NCBI RefSeq assembly: GCF_026017845.1
Contig: NZ_CP100416.1
Coordinates: 6,108,132 to 6,172,131 of the forward strand
DNA length: 64,000 nt
DNA from: Amycolatopsis mediterranei
GTDB taxonomy: Bacteria > Actinomycetota > Actinomycetes > Mycobacteriales > Pseudonocardiaceae
Direction of reading: 5' to 3'
Part shown: positions 1 through 11,174 of the stretch, piece after piece
Layout of the letters: each line of letters begins with the position of its first letter
How positions within the stretch are numbered: the first letter of the stretch is position 1
Position numbers and translations under genes: made by a program
Notes under the pieces: generated by a model
The model's database searches: none
The model's input: only the letters and a program-made list of their open reading frames with translations
Told to the model about the DNA's origin: nothing

Positions 1-2
1 AC

Positions 3-1337
3 GGGACCGTGACGGTGAAAGCGGGCACCGCACCGGCCGGCGCCCGGACCGACGAGCTGACCTTCGCCCCGGTCACCGCGCGGCACGTCCGCATGCTCGG
101 CATCGAGCCGGACCCGCAGTACGGCTACTCGCTCTGGGCGTTCGAGGTCCGCGACGGCGCCGGACCGGATCTCGCGCGGGCCGCAACCGCGTCGGCTTCT
201 TCGGCGTCGCCGGGCAAGGAGGCGAAGTACGCCATCGACGGCGACGCGACGACGCGGTGGGCAGTGTCCACATCGGACCGAACACGGGCGGACAGCTGGC
301 TGGCGGCCGACCTCGGCGCACCCGCGACGTTCGACCGCGTGCGGCTGAGCTGGGAGGCGGCCGCCGGCCGGAAGTACCGGGTCGAAACCTCACCGGACGG
401 CCTGACCTGGACGTCGGTGGCGACCTACCCGGTTCCCGACCTGCGGACCACCCGCGGCCGGCTGGACGTCGACGGCCGCGCCGGGATCGTCGTCTCAGGA
501 CCGAATCCGATCACCGTCGCCGGCAACCGCGTCACGCTCTCGGACGGCCCGGCCACGCCGCTGCTCGCCGAGCTGTACCCCGAGCCGGCCGGGGCGCGGC
601 CGTCCGGGCGCCGCACCACCACCGCGCCCGCGGTGCAGGCGAGCGTCACCGACGGCTTCCTGGTGCTGGTCAACCTCGGCGACGCCCCGGTGCACGGCAC
701 CGTGACCCTGCCGGGGGAAACCCGGCTGTACCGCGGCGAGCAGACCGTCACCCGGACGGGCACCGAACTCTCCTACGCGCTGGCTCCCGCGGAAGGCCGC
801 ATCGAACCGCCGCGGTTCACCGTGCGGGGCCCGGCCGGGCTGAAGGCCGTTGTCCGCGACGCGAGCCGGGTCGAGCTCACCGCCCCGGCCGGGTGGCTGC
901 CGGTGCTCGTCACCGTGACGCCGGACGGTGGCCGCGCGCGGCCGGTGCTGCTGCCGCCGCGGCGGACCGTGCCGGTCGTCTTCGGCGAACTCCGCCCGTA
1001 CCCGCTGACCGACCGCGCCCTCGGCGGGACCACCTTCCCCGCCGAGCCCCGGCCGCCGGGCATGTCCAGCCCGGCCGCGGCCGTCGACGACGACCCGGCG
1101 ACGGCGTGGCGGCCGGGCCCGGACGGCCGGATGGTCGTCGATCTCGGGGCGGTGACGGAGGTTTCCGCGGTCGAACTGGCCTGGACCCGCGGCCGCGTCC
1201 CCGTCGCCACCGTCGAAACCAGCGTCGACGGGGTCACCTACGCGACGGCGGACACCGGGCCGGCCCGGTACGTCGCCGTCCGCACGGACTGGCGGCCCGG
1301 CGACGCGAGCCTCACCCGGTTGTCCGTCCGCACTTGA
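3..1337 (+). CDS. Discoidin (F5/8C)-domain protein, 3' part of a secreted carbohydrate-active protein
   Basis: The reading frame is open to the left edge, so the N-terminus lies outside the window. The visible ~445 residues hold the tail of one F5/8 type C module (YGYSLWAFEV), a second complete one (about residues 50-140, with AIDGDATTRW and LAADLGAPATFDRVRLSW), a beta-rich middle part without recognisable catalytic motifs, and a third discoidin-like module at the C-terminus (AAVDDDPATAWRPG, VVDLGAVTEVSAVELAW). Such modules bind glycans and decorate secreted glycoside hydrolases. The neighbouring glucanase genes carry the same module type, so it probably belongs to the same polysaccharide locus. 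The catalytic domain, if any, is upstream and unseen. It ends 82 bp before the LacI-type gene. Confidence 0.7.
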   Translation, partial: GTVTVKAGTAPAGARTDELTFAPVTARHVRMLGIEPDPQYGYSLWAFEVRDGAGPDLARAATASASSASPGKEAKYAIDGDATTRWAVSTSDRTRADSWLAADLGAPATFDRVRLSWEAAAGRKYRVETSPDGLTWTSVATYPVPDLRTTRGRLDVDGRAGIVVSGPNPITVAGNRVTLSDGPATPLLAELYPEPAGARPSGRRTTTAPAVQASVTDGFLVLVNLGDAPVHGTVTLPGETRLYRGEQTVTRTGTELSYALAPAEGRIEPPRFTVRGPAGLKAVVRDASRVELTAPAGWLPVLVTVTPDGGRARPVLLPPRRTVPVVFGELRPYPLTDRALGGTTFPAEPRPPGMSSPAAAVDDDPATAWRPGPDGRMVVDLGAVTEVSAVELAWTRGRVPVATVETSVDGVTYATADTGPARYVAVRTDWRPGDASLTRLSVRT

Positions 1338-1419
1338 TCGATCTCGGACACCTCGCGCCGGGCCCGCGGGCGAGTACCTTGACACACGGAGCTTTCCACC
1401 CGCCCGATCGGGAGGACGG

Positions 1420-2466
1420 ATGCGCGTCACGATCGCCGAAGTCGCCCGCCGCGCGCGGGTGAGCAAGACGACCGTGTCGCGGGTGCTCAACAACAAGGCC
1501 GACGTGGACGCGGCGACCGCGATCCGGGTGCGCGAGGTGATCGCCGCGACCGGGTACATCCCCAGCGCCGGCGCGGTCGGGCTGGCGCGCGGGGTGACGC
1601 GCACGGTCGGGATGCTGGTGCCGGGACTGACCTGGCCGTGGATGGGCGAAGTGCTGCAGGGCGTCGCCGACGTCGTCGAGTCGAAGGGCTACGGCCTGCT
1701 GCTGTCCACCGCCAACCGCGGCGCGGACTCCCTCGGCGAGTTCTCGCGGCAGGTGTCGGCGAAGGCGTTCGACGGCCTCCTGCTGGTGGAACCGCCGGAC
1801 GCGGTGCGGCACCTGCGTGTGCTGCACGACTCCGGGCTGCCGGTGGTGGTGATCGACGACCGCGGCCGCCGTCCGGCGTTCCCGTCGGTGGGCACGGACA
1901 ACCGGCAGGGCGGCGCGTCCGCGGCCCGCCACCTCCTGGACACCGGCCGCACCCGGCTGGCCACGGTGACCGGCCCCCGCGACTTCGGCTGCACCGCCGA
2001 CCGCCTCAACGGCTTCAACGAGGTGGTCCTCGACGCCGGCCTGACCCTCGACCCGCGGTTGATCATCGAAGGCGACTTCACGAGCGAAAGCGGTGAGGCG
2101 GCGATCCTCCAGCTCCTCGAAACGGGCCCGCCGTTCGACGCGGTCTTCGCGCACAACGACCTCACGGCAGCGGGCGTGCTGGCGGGACTGCGCAAGTCCG
2201 GCCGCGCGGTGCCGGGGGACGTCGCCGTGGTCGGTTTCGACGACATCCCCCTGGCCGCGCACACCCAGCCGCCGCTCACCACGATCCGCCAGCCGCTGCG
2301 GCAGATGGGCGAGACGGCGGCCGGGCTCCTGCTCGACCGCCTGGCCGGCGCGCCGTCCCCGGACGCCCCGCTGATCGTCCCGACCGCGCTGGTGGTCCGC
2401 GAGTCGACTCAGGAGACGGTCAGCGCCCCCGACAGCGGGACGTTGCGCGAGGAATCACCGACGTAG
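1420..2466 (+). CDS. LacI-family transcriptional regulator
   Basis: 348 residues, normal family length. The N-terminus has the LacI helix-turn-helix (TIAEVARRARVSKTTVSRVLN) followed by the hinge (SAGAVGLARG). A periplasmic-binding-protein-like effector domain follows, with the usual HNDLTAAGVLAGL and VVGFDDIPLAAHTQPPLTTIRQP signatures. The ATG has GGAGG five bases upstream. It precedes a GH16-GH3 operon on the opposite strand and probably controls it and the GH55-type gene in response to a glucan oligosaccharide (inference). The last 58 bases overlap the 3' end of the convergent GH3 gene, so the final ~19 residues (after VVRES) are read antisense to that gene. A 16-bp palindrome with a central CpG at 7297-7312 is a candidate target. 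Confidence 0.93.
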   Translation: MRVTIAEVARRARVSKTTVSRVLNNKADVDAATAIRVREVIAATGYIPSAGAVGLARGVTRTVGMLVPGLTWPWMGEVLQGVADVVESKGYGLLLSTANRGADSLGEFSRQVSAKAFDGLLLVEPPDAVRHLRVLHDSGLPVVVIDDRGRRPAFPSVGTDNRQGGASAARHLLDTGRTRLATVTGPRDFGCTADRLNGFNEVVLDAGLTLDPRLIIEGDFTSESGEAAILQLLETGPPFDAVFAHNDLTAAGVLAGLRKSGRAVPGDVAVVGFDDIPLAAHTQPPLTTIRQPLRQMGETAAGLLLDRLAGAPSPDAPLIVPTALVVRESTQETVSAPDSGTLREESPT

Positions 2467-5338
2467 ACGCGGTACTGGCCCGCGTTCGCCGTCCACGAGC
2501 CCGTCCAGTGCGCGAGGTCCCGCGGGGTCAGCGGGAACGACACCTGAGCGCTCTGCCCGGGGTTCAGCGGCACCTTCTTGAACCCCTTGAGCTGTTTGGG
2601 CGGCTCGCCGTTCCCGGCCGGCTGGCCGACGTACAGCTGGACGACGTCGGCGCCCGCGCGCGTGCCGGTGTTGGTCACCGTGGCCGTCACGGTCGCCGTA
2701 CCGTTTGTACCCTGGGGCGTGACGACCAGGTTCGAGTACCCGAACGTCGTGTACGACAGCCCGAAGCCGAACGGGAACAGCGGCTCGAGGTTGCGGCTGT
2801 CGTACCAGCGGTAGCCGACATTCAGCCCCTCCGAGTACTCGATCCGGTCTCCTGAGCCCGGGAACTGCTGGACGCTCGCCGTCGGCAGGTCGGCAAGCTG
2901 CTTCGGGAAGCTGATCGGCAACTTGCCCGACGGGTTGACGTCGCCGTAGAGCAGCGACGCCAGCGCGTTGCCGTTCTCCTGGCCCGGGTACCAGCCTTCG
3001 ATCACCGCCGCGACCTTGCCCAGCCACGGCATCGTCACCGCCGACCCGGTGTTGAGCACGACGACCGTGCGCGGGTTGGCCGAGGCGACCGCGTCGATCA
3101 GGTCGTTCTGCTGGTTCTGCAGGTCGATCGTGTCGAGGTCCTGGGTCTCGGACTCGCCGTAGCTGGCGAACACGATCGCGACGTCCGCGGTGCGAGCCGC
3201 CGCGACCGCCGCCGGGATGTTCGGCGTCTGCACGTGCTCCCCGGCGCCGTCCACATAGGACACGGTAACGCCGGAGCCCGCCCGCGCCTTGATGCCGTTG
3301 ATCGGGTTGACCGACGCCGGTGACGGGTTGACCTTCGCACTGCCGCCGCCGATGTTCTGCGGGTCGATGGCGTCGCCGCCGGAGAGCGCGATCGACTTGA
3401 CCGACGAACCCAGCGGCAGCACGCCGGTGTTCTTCAGCAGCACCGAACCGGCCGCGGCGACGTCCCGCGCGGTGGCGACGTTCGCCGCGTTCGTCACGAC
3501 CGACTGCGGGGTGCCCCGGCGGGCCCGGTCGAAGAGGCCGAACCGGAACATCTGGGTCAGCACCCGCCGGACCATGTCGTCGACCCGGGCCTGCGTCACT
3601 TCGCCGCGCGAGACGGCGTCGAGCAGGCCCTGGCCGAAGAACGCGCCGCCGGGCATCTCCATGTCCAGCCCGCCGTTGGCCAGCTGCCGGGCGCCGCCGG
3701 TGGCCGAGCCCCAGTCCGAGCCGACGAACCCGCCCCAGCCGGCGTCCTGCTTGATCGCTTGGGTGAGGACCCCGGCGCTCTGGCACGCCGGGACCCCGTT
3801 GATCTGGTTGTATGCGCACATCATCGACGCGACCTGGCCCTGGCTCGCCACCTGCTGGAAGGCGGGCAGGTACAGCTCGTGCAGCGTCCGGTCGTCGATG
3901 ATCACGTTGTCCGACGGCGTGCCGCGCGATGCCCCGGCCTCGACGTTGTACGCGGCCGCGTGCTTGGCCTGCGCCATGACGCCCAGGCTCTGGATGCCCT
4001 GGGTCGTCGAGGTCCCGGCCGCGCCGGCGAGGTACGGGTCCTCGCTGTAGGTCTCGAAGTTCCGGCCCCAGCGCGGGTCGCGGACCAGGTTGATCGTCGG
4101 GCCGAGCGCGATGTCGACGCCCTTGCCCGCGAACTCGGCGCCCATGGCGCTGCCGTACCGGTTCATCAGGCCGGTGTCCCAGGTCGCGGCGGCCGACACC
4201 GGCGCCGGGAACTGGGTGACCCCGTCGAGGCCGTCGCCGACCCCGGCCGGGCCGTCCTGCAGGCCGAGCGCCGGGATGCACAGCTCGGGCACGGCGTCGG
4301 TGTTGCCGATGTACGGCCCGGTCGCGCCGTTGCCGTGCAGCACCTTCACCTTCTGCTGAGCCGTCATCGCCGCCATCAGCTGGGTGACGCGGTCGGCGAC
4401 CGGTGCGGTGGACCCCACCCACGGGCAGCCACCCGGGTTGGTGGGCGTGGTCGTCGGCGGGGCACTGTCGGACGTGTGGACGGCGAACTCCCACAGCGAG
4501 ACGCCCCACTGCGTGGCCCGGGCGGTCGCGTTCAGCCGGACGTACCGGGCGGTGCCCGCCACGGCCGGGTGTTCGGTGCCGCCCGCACCGGTGAGCACCG
4601 TCGCCGCGGTGATCCACGTCGAGCCGTCGGTGGACAGCTGGATCGTGTACGCGCTCGCGTACGCCGCCTCCCACGTCAGGTCGACGCCGCACACGGGCCG
4701 TGCGCTGCCGAGGTCGACCTGGATCGACTGCGGGTCGGCGGCCAGGCTCGACCACCGCGTGCCGAGGTCGCCGTCGAACGCCGCCGACGCCGGGAAGGCG
4801 TCGGATTGGACGCTGGAGGCCGTCGCCGGTTGCCGCAGGCCTGCGTTCGCACTGCCGCACGCCTGCGCCGAGCCGTCACCGTAGACCTGGAACTCCCACA
4901 GCGACACGCCCCACTGGGTCGCGCGCTGGGTGGTCGTCAGGCGGACGTACCGGCCGGTGCCGGCCACCGGCAGCATCTGCGTGCCGCCGGTGCCCGTCGT
5001 CGTCGAGTACACAGTGGACCATTGGCTGCCGTCGGCGGACGCCTGGATGGTGAACGCCTTCGCGTAGGCCGCCTCCCACTGGAGCACGACCTGGTTCAGG
5101 CTGTGCGACGCGCCGAGGTCGACCTGCAGCGTCTGCGGGTCCGCCGCCAGGCTGGACCAGCGGGTGCCGGGGTCGCCGTCGACCGCGGCCGAGGCCGGGA
5201 AGGCGGCGTTCTCGGTCGACGACGCGGTCACGGCGTGCCCCTGTGAGAGCAGGGTGGGCGCCGCCTGGGCGGTGAACAGCGGGGCCGTGAGCAGCCCCGC
5301 CGTCACCGCGGCGCCCAGGACGAGCGCGAGCCGACGCC

Positions 5339-5342
<4 letters not shown>
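2409..5342 (-). CDS. Secreted glycoside hydrolase family 3 beta-glucosidase with two discoidin modules
   Basis: 977 residues from a GTG that overlaps the stop of the GH16 gene (GTGA). Order: signal peptide (RRRLALVLG..., cleavage near AQA), two F5/8C modules (about 35-165 and 180-305), a proline/threonine linker, the GH3 barrel (NLVRDPRWGRNFETYSEDPYL), the nucleophile motif GFVGSDWG with Asp ~543, the alpha/beta sandwich, and a C-terminal fibronectin-III-like domain (VVQLYVGQP). GH3 enzymes remove terminal glucose from beta-glucans. The overlap with GH16 implies translational coupling, so endo- and exo-action are made together. The frame stays open upstream through the GH16 gene, but that extension is antisense-frame noise and lacks a signal peptide. 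The 3' end overlaps the LacI gene by 58 bp. Confidence 0.93.
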
Positions 5343-7045
<1,703 letters not shown>

Positions 7046-7155
7046 GGGCACCTCCACGGCGAACCGGCGCCGGGGCGGCCTTGCCCCGGCGCGGATCGGC
7101 TCACGTGGTCCTCGGCGCGGGTGTGGGTCCCGCCGTCGGCACGCTCTTAGTTCAG

Positions 7156-7184
7156 GATATAAATAAAGGACCGTAAAATGTCAA
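7156..7184 (-). promoter_or_regulatory. Predicted sigma-70-type promoter of the GH16-GH3 operon
   Basis: On the minus strand TTGACA (7184-7179) and TATATC (7161-7156) are separated by exactly 17 bp, close to consensus in a locally AT-rich patch. Transcription would begin near 7149, giving a ~100-base leader before the GH16 start at 7045. Confidence 0.65.
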
Positions 7185-7296
7185 CGTTCCTGCGCCGGAC
7201 GGTCGCGGACCACGCCGAAGACTGGTCCGGGCGAGGAGAATCCGCGTCGGGTCCTTGACTCCGCCGAACCCCGCGCTGTTAACTGCGAGCTCACCG

Positions 7297-7312
7297 ACGG
7301 AACCGGTTCCGT
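7297..7312. promoter_or_regulatory. Candidate LacI-family operator (16-bp palindrome)
   Basis: ACGGAACCGGTTCCGT is a perfect palindrome with the central CpG and AACCGGTT core common among LacI-family operators. It lies between the divergent GH16-GH3 operon and the GH55-type gene, about 112 bp upstream of the leftward -35 and 211 bp upstream of the rightward start. Assignment to the LacI regulator at 1420-2466 is inference. Confidence 0.45.
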
Positions 7313-7523
7313 GACCGCCACCCGGGACAGCTCCGCCGACAAGCACCTTTCGGGCTGACTGGTCCGCGCTCCTGGCACCACCCGGTACCGCTCCTCCGGC
7401 TCACGGCACCGGGCGGGTGCCCCGGAGCGCGAACCCGCCGCACCACCCGACGCCGGCGCGAGCTGTGGGGCTCGCCCGGCCCGCTGCTGTTCCGACCGTC
7501 CTCCCGATCCAGCAGGCAGGCTC

Positions 7524-9737
7524 ATGAGATCAACGACGTTCTCCCCCGTACACCGCCTCCTCGTCGTCGCCACCACCTTCGTCACCGCGGTCACCACCGC
7601 GGCGGTGGTCGGCTCCGCCCCCGCGCAGGCCGCCGCGTGCGGCACCACGAACCTCGCGCAGGGCCACCCCGCGACCGCGTCCTCGACCGAGAACGGCGGG
7701 ACACCCGCGTCCGCCGCGGTCGACGGCAACACCGGCACGCGCTGGTCCAGCGCGTTCAGCGACCCGCAATGGCTGCAGGTCGACCTGGGCTCGACGCAGC
7801 AGCTCTGCGACGTGGCACTCACCTGGGAAGCCGCGTACGCGAAGTCGTTCAGCGTCCAGCTGTCCTCGGACGCGAACAGCTGGACGACCGCGTACTCGAC
7901 CACCACCGGCGCGGGCGGCACGCAGACCGTGCCCCTCACCGGCACCGCGCGCTACCTGCGGGTCTACGGCACCCAGCGGGCGACCGGCTACGGCTACTCC
8001 CTCTGGGAAGTCGCTGTGCACGGCACCGGCGGCGGGACGACCATCCCGCCGACCGACCCGCGCAACCCGGACCTCGGGCCGAACGTGTCGGTGTTCGACC
8101 CGTCGACCCCGACCGCGACGATCCAGAACCGGCTGACGCAGATCGCGGACCAGCAGCACACCAACCAGTTCGGCAACGAGCGCTACGCGGTGCTGTTCAA
8201 GCCGGGCAGTTACAACGCCGACGTCAACCTCGGCTTCTACGAACAGGTCGCCGGGCTCGGCCTCTCCCCCGACGACGTCAACCTCAACGGCCACGTGCGC
8301 GTCGAGGCGGACTGGCTGCAGCAGGGCGACAACCCGGCCAACAAGGGCAACGCGACGCAGAACTTCTGGCGGTCGGCCGAAAACCTGTCGGTGACGCTGC
8401 CGGCCGGGCAGGTCGAGCGCTGGGCCGTCGCGCAGGCCGCGCCCTACCGCCGGATGCACCTCAAGGGCAGCCAGATCCAGCTGTGGAACGGCGGCGACGG
8501 CTGGGCCAGCGGCGGCCTGATCGCCGACAGCAAGATCGACGGCGTCGCCGTTTCCGGTTCGCAGCAGCAGTTCCTGACCCGCAACAGCGAACTCGGCGGC
8601 TGGCAGGGCGGCGTCTGGAACATGGTGTTCGTCGGTTCGACCGGCACGCCGCCGGCGTCGTTCCCGAACCCGCCGGAGACGGTCGTCGGCCAGACGCCGG
8701 TGATCCGCGAGAAGCCGTTCCTCTACTTCGACGGCTCGGGCAGCTACAACGTGTTCGTCCCGGGCCTGCGGCAGAACTCCTCCGGGACGAGCTGGGGCCA
8801 CGGCGCCCCGACCGGGCAGTCGATCTCGCTCAGCGAGTTCTACGTCGCGCACCCGTCCGACTCGGCCGCGACGCTCAACGCCGCGCTGGCGGCGGGCAAG
8901 AACCTGCTCGTGACGCCCGGCGTCTACCACCTCGACCAGGCGCTGAACGTCACCCGCCCGGACACCGTGGTGCTCGGCCTCGGCCTGGCGACGCTGATGC
9001 CGACCAACGGGACCGCGGCGATCACGACGTCCGATGTGGACGGTGTGAAGATCGCCGGGCTGCTGATCGACGCGGGCGCGGTGAACTCGCCGGTGCTCGT
9101 GCAGGTCGGACAGCCGGGCTCGAGCGCCAACCACGCGGCCGACCCGACGTCACTGCACGACGTGTTCTTCCGGATCGGCGGCGCGGCCGTCGGGAAGGCC
9201 ACGCAGACGCTGGTGGTCAATTCGAACAACGTCATCGGCGACCACATGTGGCTGTGGCGCGGCGACCATTCGAACGGCGTCGGCTGGAACGTCAACACCG
9301 CGGCGAACGGCCTGGTCGTCAACGGCGCCAACGTGACGATGTACGGCCTGTTCGTCGAGCACTACCAGCAGTACGAGGTGCTCTGGAACGGCAACGGCGG
9401 GCGGACGTACTTCTTCCAGAACGAAATGCCGTACGACCCGCCGGACCAGGCGTCCTGGTCCAGCGGCGGCGGCCGGCAGGGCTGGGCGGCGTACAAGGTC
9501 GCGGATTCGGTGACCAGCCACGAAGGCTGGGGCCTGGGCAGCTACTGCTTCTTCAACACGAATCCGTCCATTGTGGCCAGTCACTCGTTCGAGGTGCCGA
9601 ACAACGGCGGCGTCCGGCTGCACAACCTGGTGTCGGTGTCACTCGGCGGCGTCGGCACGATCGCCCACGTCGTCAACGACACGGGTGACGCCGCGAACTC
9701 CGGGCACCAGGTGAGCCCGCTCGTCTCCTACCCGTAA
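7524..9737 (+). CDS. Secreted GH55-type exo-beta-1,3-glucanase with N-terminal discoidin module
   Basis: 737 residues. A signal peptide (to ~AQAAAC) precedes one F5/8C module (about 38-165) very like those of the two neighbours. The rest resembles bacterial GH55 double beta-helix exo-beta-1,3-glucanases: NPDLGPNVSVFDP, FGNERYAVLFKPGSY, FLTRNSELGGWQGGVWN and LLVTPGVYHL. Two glutamates 22 residues apart, E612 (FVEHYQQ) and E634 (FQNEMPYDPP), match the spacing I remember for the catalytic pair of a Streptomyces GH55 laminarinase. It would release glucose from chain ends, completing the GH16 (endo) and GH3 (oligosaccharide) activities. Its 3' end overlaps the convergent flavoprotein gene by 99 bp. 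The family call rests on recalled sequence similarity. Confidence 0.75.
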   Translation: MRSTTFSPVHRLLVVATTFVTAVTTAAVVGSAPAQAAACGTTNLAQGHPATASSTENGGTPASAAVDGNTGTRWSSAFSDPQWLQVDLGSTQQLCDVALTWEAAYAKSFSVQLSSDANSWTTAYSTTTGAGGTQTVPLTGTARYLRVYGTQRATGYGYSLWEVAVHGTGGGTTIPPTDPRNPDLGPNVSVFDPSTPTATIQNRLTQIADQQHTNQFGNERYAVLFKPGSYNADVNLGFYEQVAGLGLSPDDVNLNGHVRVEADWLQQGDNPANKGNATQNFWRSAENLSVTLPAGQVERWAVAQAAPYRRMHLKGSQIQLWNGGDGWASGGLIADSKIDGVAVSGSQQQFLTRNSELGGWQGGVWNMVFVGSTGTPPASFPNPPETVVGQTPVIREKPFLYFDGSGSYNVFVPGLRQNSSGTSWGHGAPTGQSISLSEFYVAHPSDSAATLNAALAAGKNLLVTPGVYHLDQALNVTRPDTVVLGLGLATLMPTNGTAAITTSDVDGVKIAGLLIDAGAVNSPVLVQVGQPGSSANHAADPTSLHDVFFRIGGAAVGKATQTLVVNSNNVIGDHMWLWRGDHSNGVGWNVNTAANGLVVNGANVTMYGLFVEHYQQYEVLWNGNGGRTYFFQNEMPYDPPDQASWSSGGGRQGWAAYKVADSVTSHEGWGLGSYCFFNTNPSIVASHSFEVPNNGGVRLHNLVSVSLGGVGTIAHVVNDTGDAANSGHQVSPLVSYP

Positions 9738-11174
9738 CACCGCGGCGACGTACGCGTCCGGGCGGACCAGCCAGGCTTCGCCCGGACGCGCACCCAGCGC
9801 CCCGCCCAGCCGGATCTCCACCGACCGCAGCCCCGGCACCCGCACCCCCGGGGTCGTCAGGACGAGAAACCCTTGCCGGGCCAGGTCGCGCAACCGTCCG
9901 CTCGCGACGGTGACGTCCGGGAGCAACACGCCCGGTCCCGGCGGTGGCAACGCACCCCGCGGCGGCCGTCCCGTGAACGGCCGGTCCGGATCGGGCGTGG
10001 TCAGCGGCGAGTCGACGTACCAGAACGGTTCGGCCAGCCGGCCCGAGTCGACCTGCTCGCCGGCAGCCGGGTCGTGCGCCGCCCGCGTGAGGACGTCGAG
10101 CCGGCGACGGCGCCGCTCGTCGTCCTGGGGCACCAGGAAGTCCATCGTCGCGGTGGTGACGGCCGCGTTCTCCACCGCCGCCGCGTGCCGCTCGGTGTGG
10201 TAGCTCTCCAGCAGCTCCTCCCCCGCCTCACCGCGCAGGACGGCGGCCAGCTTCCAGGCCGCGTTCTCCGCGTCGGCCACGCCGGAGTTGAGGCCGCGCG
10301 CCCCGAACGGCGCGACGAGGTGCGCGCAGTCCCCGGCCAGCAGCACGCGGCCGACGCGCATCCGGTCGACGAGGCGCGTGTGGAAGCGGTACACCGAGCG
10401 CCAGACCACCTCGTACGGCCGGTCGCCGAGGATCGCGCCGATCCGGTGGTCGAGGGCTCCGCCCGACTCTTCGGCGGCGAGGTCGTAGTCCTCGGGGACC
10501 TGCCAGTCGATGCGGAACTCCGAGCCCGGGCACGGGTGGATGAGCACCTGGCGGCCCGGGTTCCACGGCGGGTCGAACCAGAAGCGGCGCTCGGCCGCCC
10601 AGCCCGGCAGATCGGCGCGGATGTCGCAGATCAGGAATAGGTCCCGGAACGACACTCCTCCGAGGTGCTGCCCGAGGGCGCGGCGCACGGCGTCGCCGCG
10701 CGCGCCCGCACAGGCGATCGCGTAGTCGGCCTCGATCCGGCGCGGCCCGACTTCGGTCTCGCAGTCGATCTCGACGCAGCCGGGCTGGGTCAGGCCGGTG
10801 ACGCGGTGACCGCGGCGGACGTCGATCAGCGGCTGCCGCGCGATCAGCTCGTCCAGGACCTCCTCGACCCGGGCTTGCGACAGGTTGACGAACGGCGGCA
10901 GCGCGGACCCCGCGTCCGGCAACGTCAGCGAGAACAGCTCCCGGTCGCGGTGGAACGTCCGCGCGGTCGTCCAGGTCAGGCCTTCCCGGGCGAGGCACCC
11001 GGCGCCGAGCCACGCCCAGACGTCCAAAGTGTCCCGTTGGTGGCAGATGGCCTTGGAGCCCACGGGATCGCGCGCCTCGTGCTCGTCGACGAGCACGACC
11101 GGCACGCCCCGGCGCGCGAGCAGCAGCGCGGCCGTCTGGCCGACCGGGCCGCTGCCGAGGACGGCGACCGTCAT
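9639..11174 (-). CDS. FAD-dependent aromatic-ring monooxygenase (MhpA/PheA-like)
   Basis: 511 residues. The Rossmann motif GSGPVGQTAALLLARRG is at the N-terminus. DxxxH-type flavin contacts and the second FAD motif (VLLAGDCAHLVAPFGARGLNSGVADAENAAWKLA) are clear, placing it in the class A flavin hydroxylases acting on phenolic or polyketide substrates. A thioredoxin-like C-terminal region follows (PGVLLPDVTV...WLVRPDAYVAAVLR). The ATG overlaps the stop of the MBL-fold gene (ATGA), so the pair is translationally coupled. The last ~30 residues, after the point where such proteins usually end, are antisense to the 3' end of the GH55-type gene. The divergent MarR gene is the likely regulator. The substrate is unknown. 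Confidence 0.85.
   Translation of the reverse strand: MTVAVLGSGPVGQTAALLLARRGVPVVLVDEHEARDPVGSKAICHQRDTLDVWAWLGAGCLAREGLTWTTARTFHRDRELFSLTLPDAGSALPPFVNLSQARVEEVLDELIARQPLIDVRRGHRVTGLTQPGCVEIDCETEVGPRRIEADYAIACAGARGDAVRRALGQHLGGVSFRDLFLICDIRADLPGWAAERRFWFDPPWNPGRQVLIHPCPGSEFRIDWQVPEDYDLAAEESGGALDHRIGAILGDRPYEVVWRSVYRFHTRLVDRMRVGRVLLAGDCAHLVAPFGARGLNSGVADAENAAWKLAAVLRGEAGEELLESYHTERHAAAVENAAVTTATMDFLVPQDDERRRRRLDVLTRAAHDPAAGEQVDSGRLAEPFWYVDSPLTTPDPDRPFTGRPPRGALPPPGPGVLLPDVTVASGRLRDLARQGFLVLTTPGVRVPGLRSVEIRLGGALGARPGEAWLVRPDAYVAAVLRVGDERAHLVPGVRGVTRVVDDVGDRADAAE

Larger units (their letters stand above)
7046..7523. other. Divergent intergenic region of the glucanase locus (478 bp)
   Basis: No gene is supported here. 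It contains an unusually AT-rich stretch (7147-7180) with the leftward promoter, and a perfect palindrome (7297-7312). The remaining ~200 bp upstream of the GH55-type gene show no clear rightward promoter by eye. Leftward frames crossing this region lack signal peptides or domain motifs. Confidence 0.6.

Noticed and set aside
1379..1407. TTGACA upstream of the LacI gene as a promoter
   Set aside because: No -10-like hexamer occurs at 16-19 bp spacing before the start codon.
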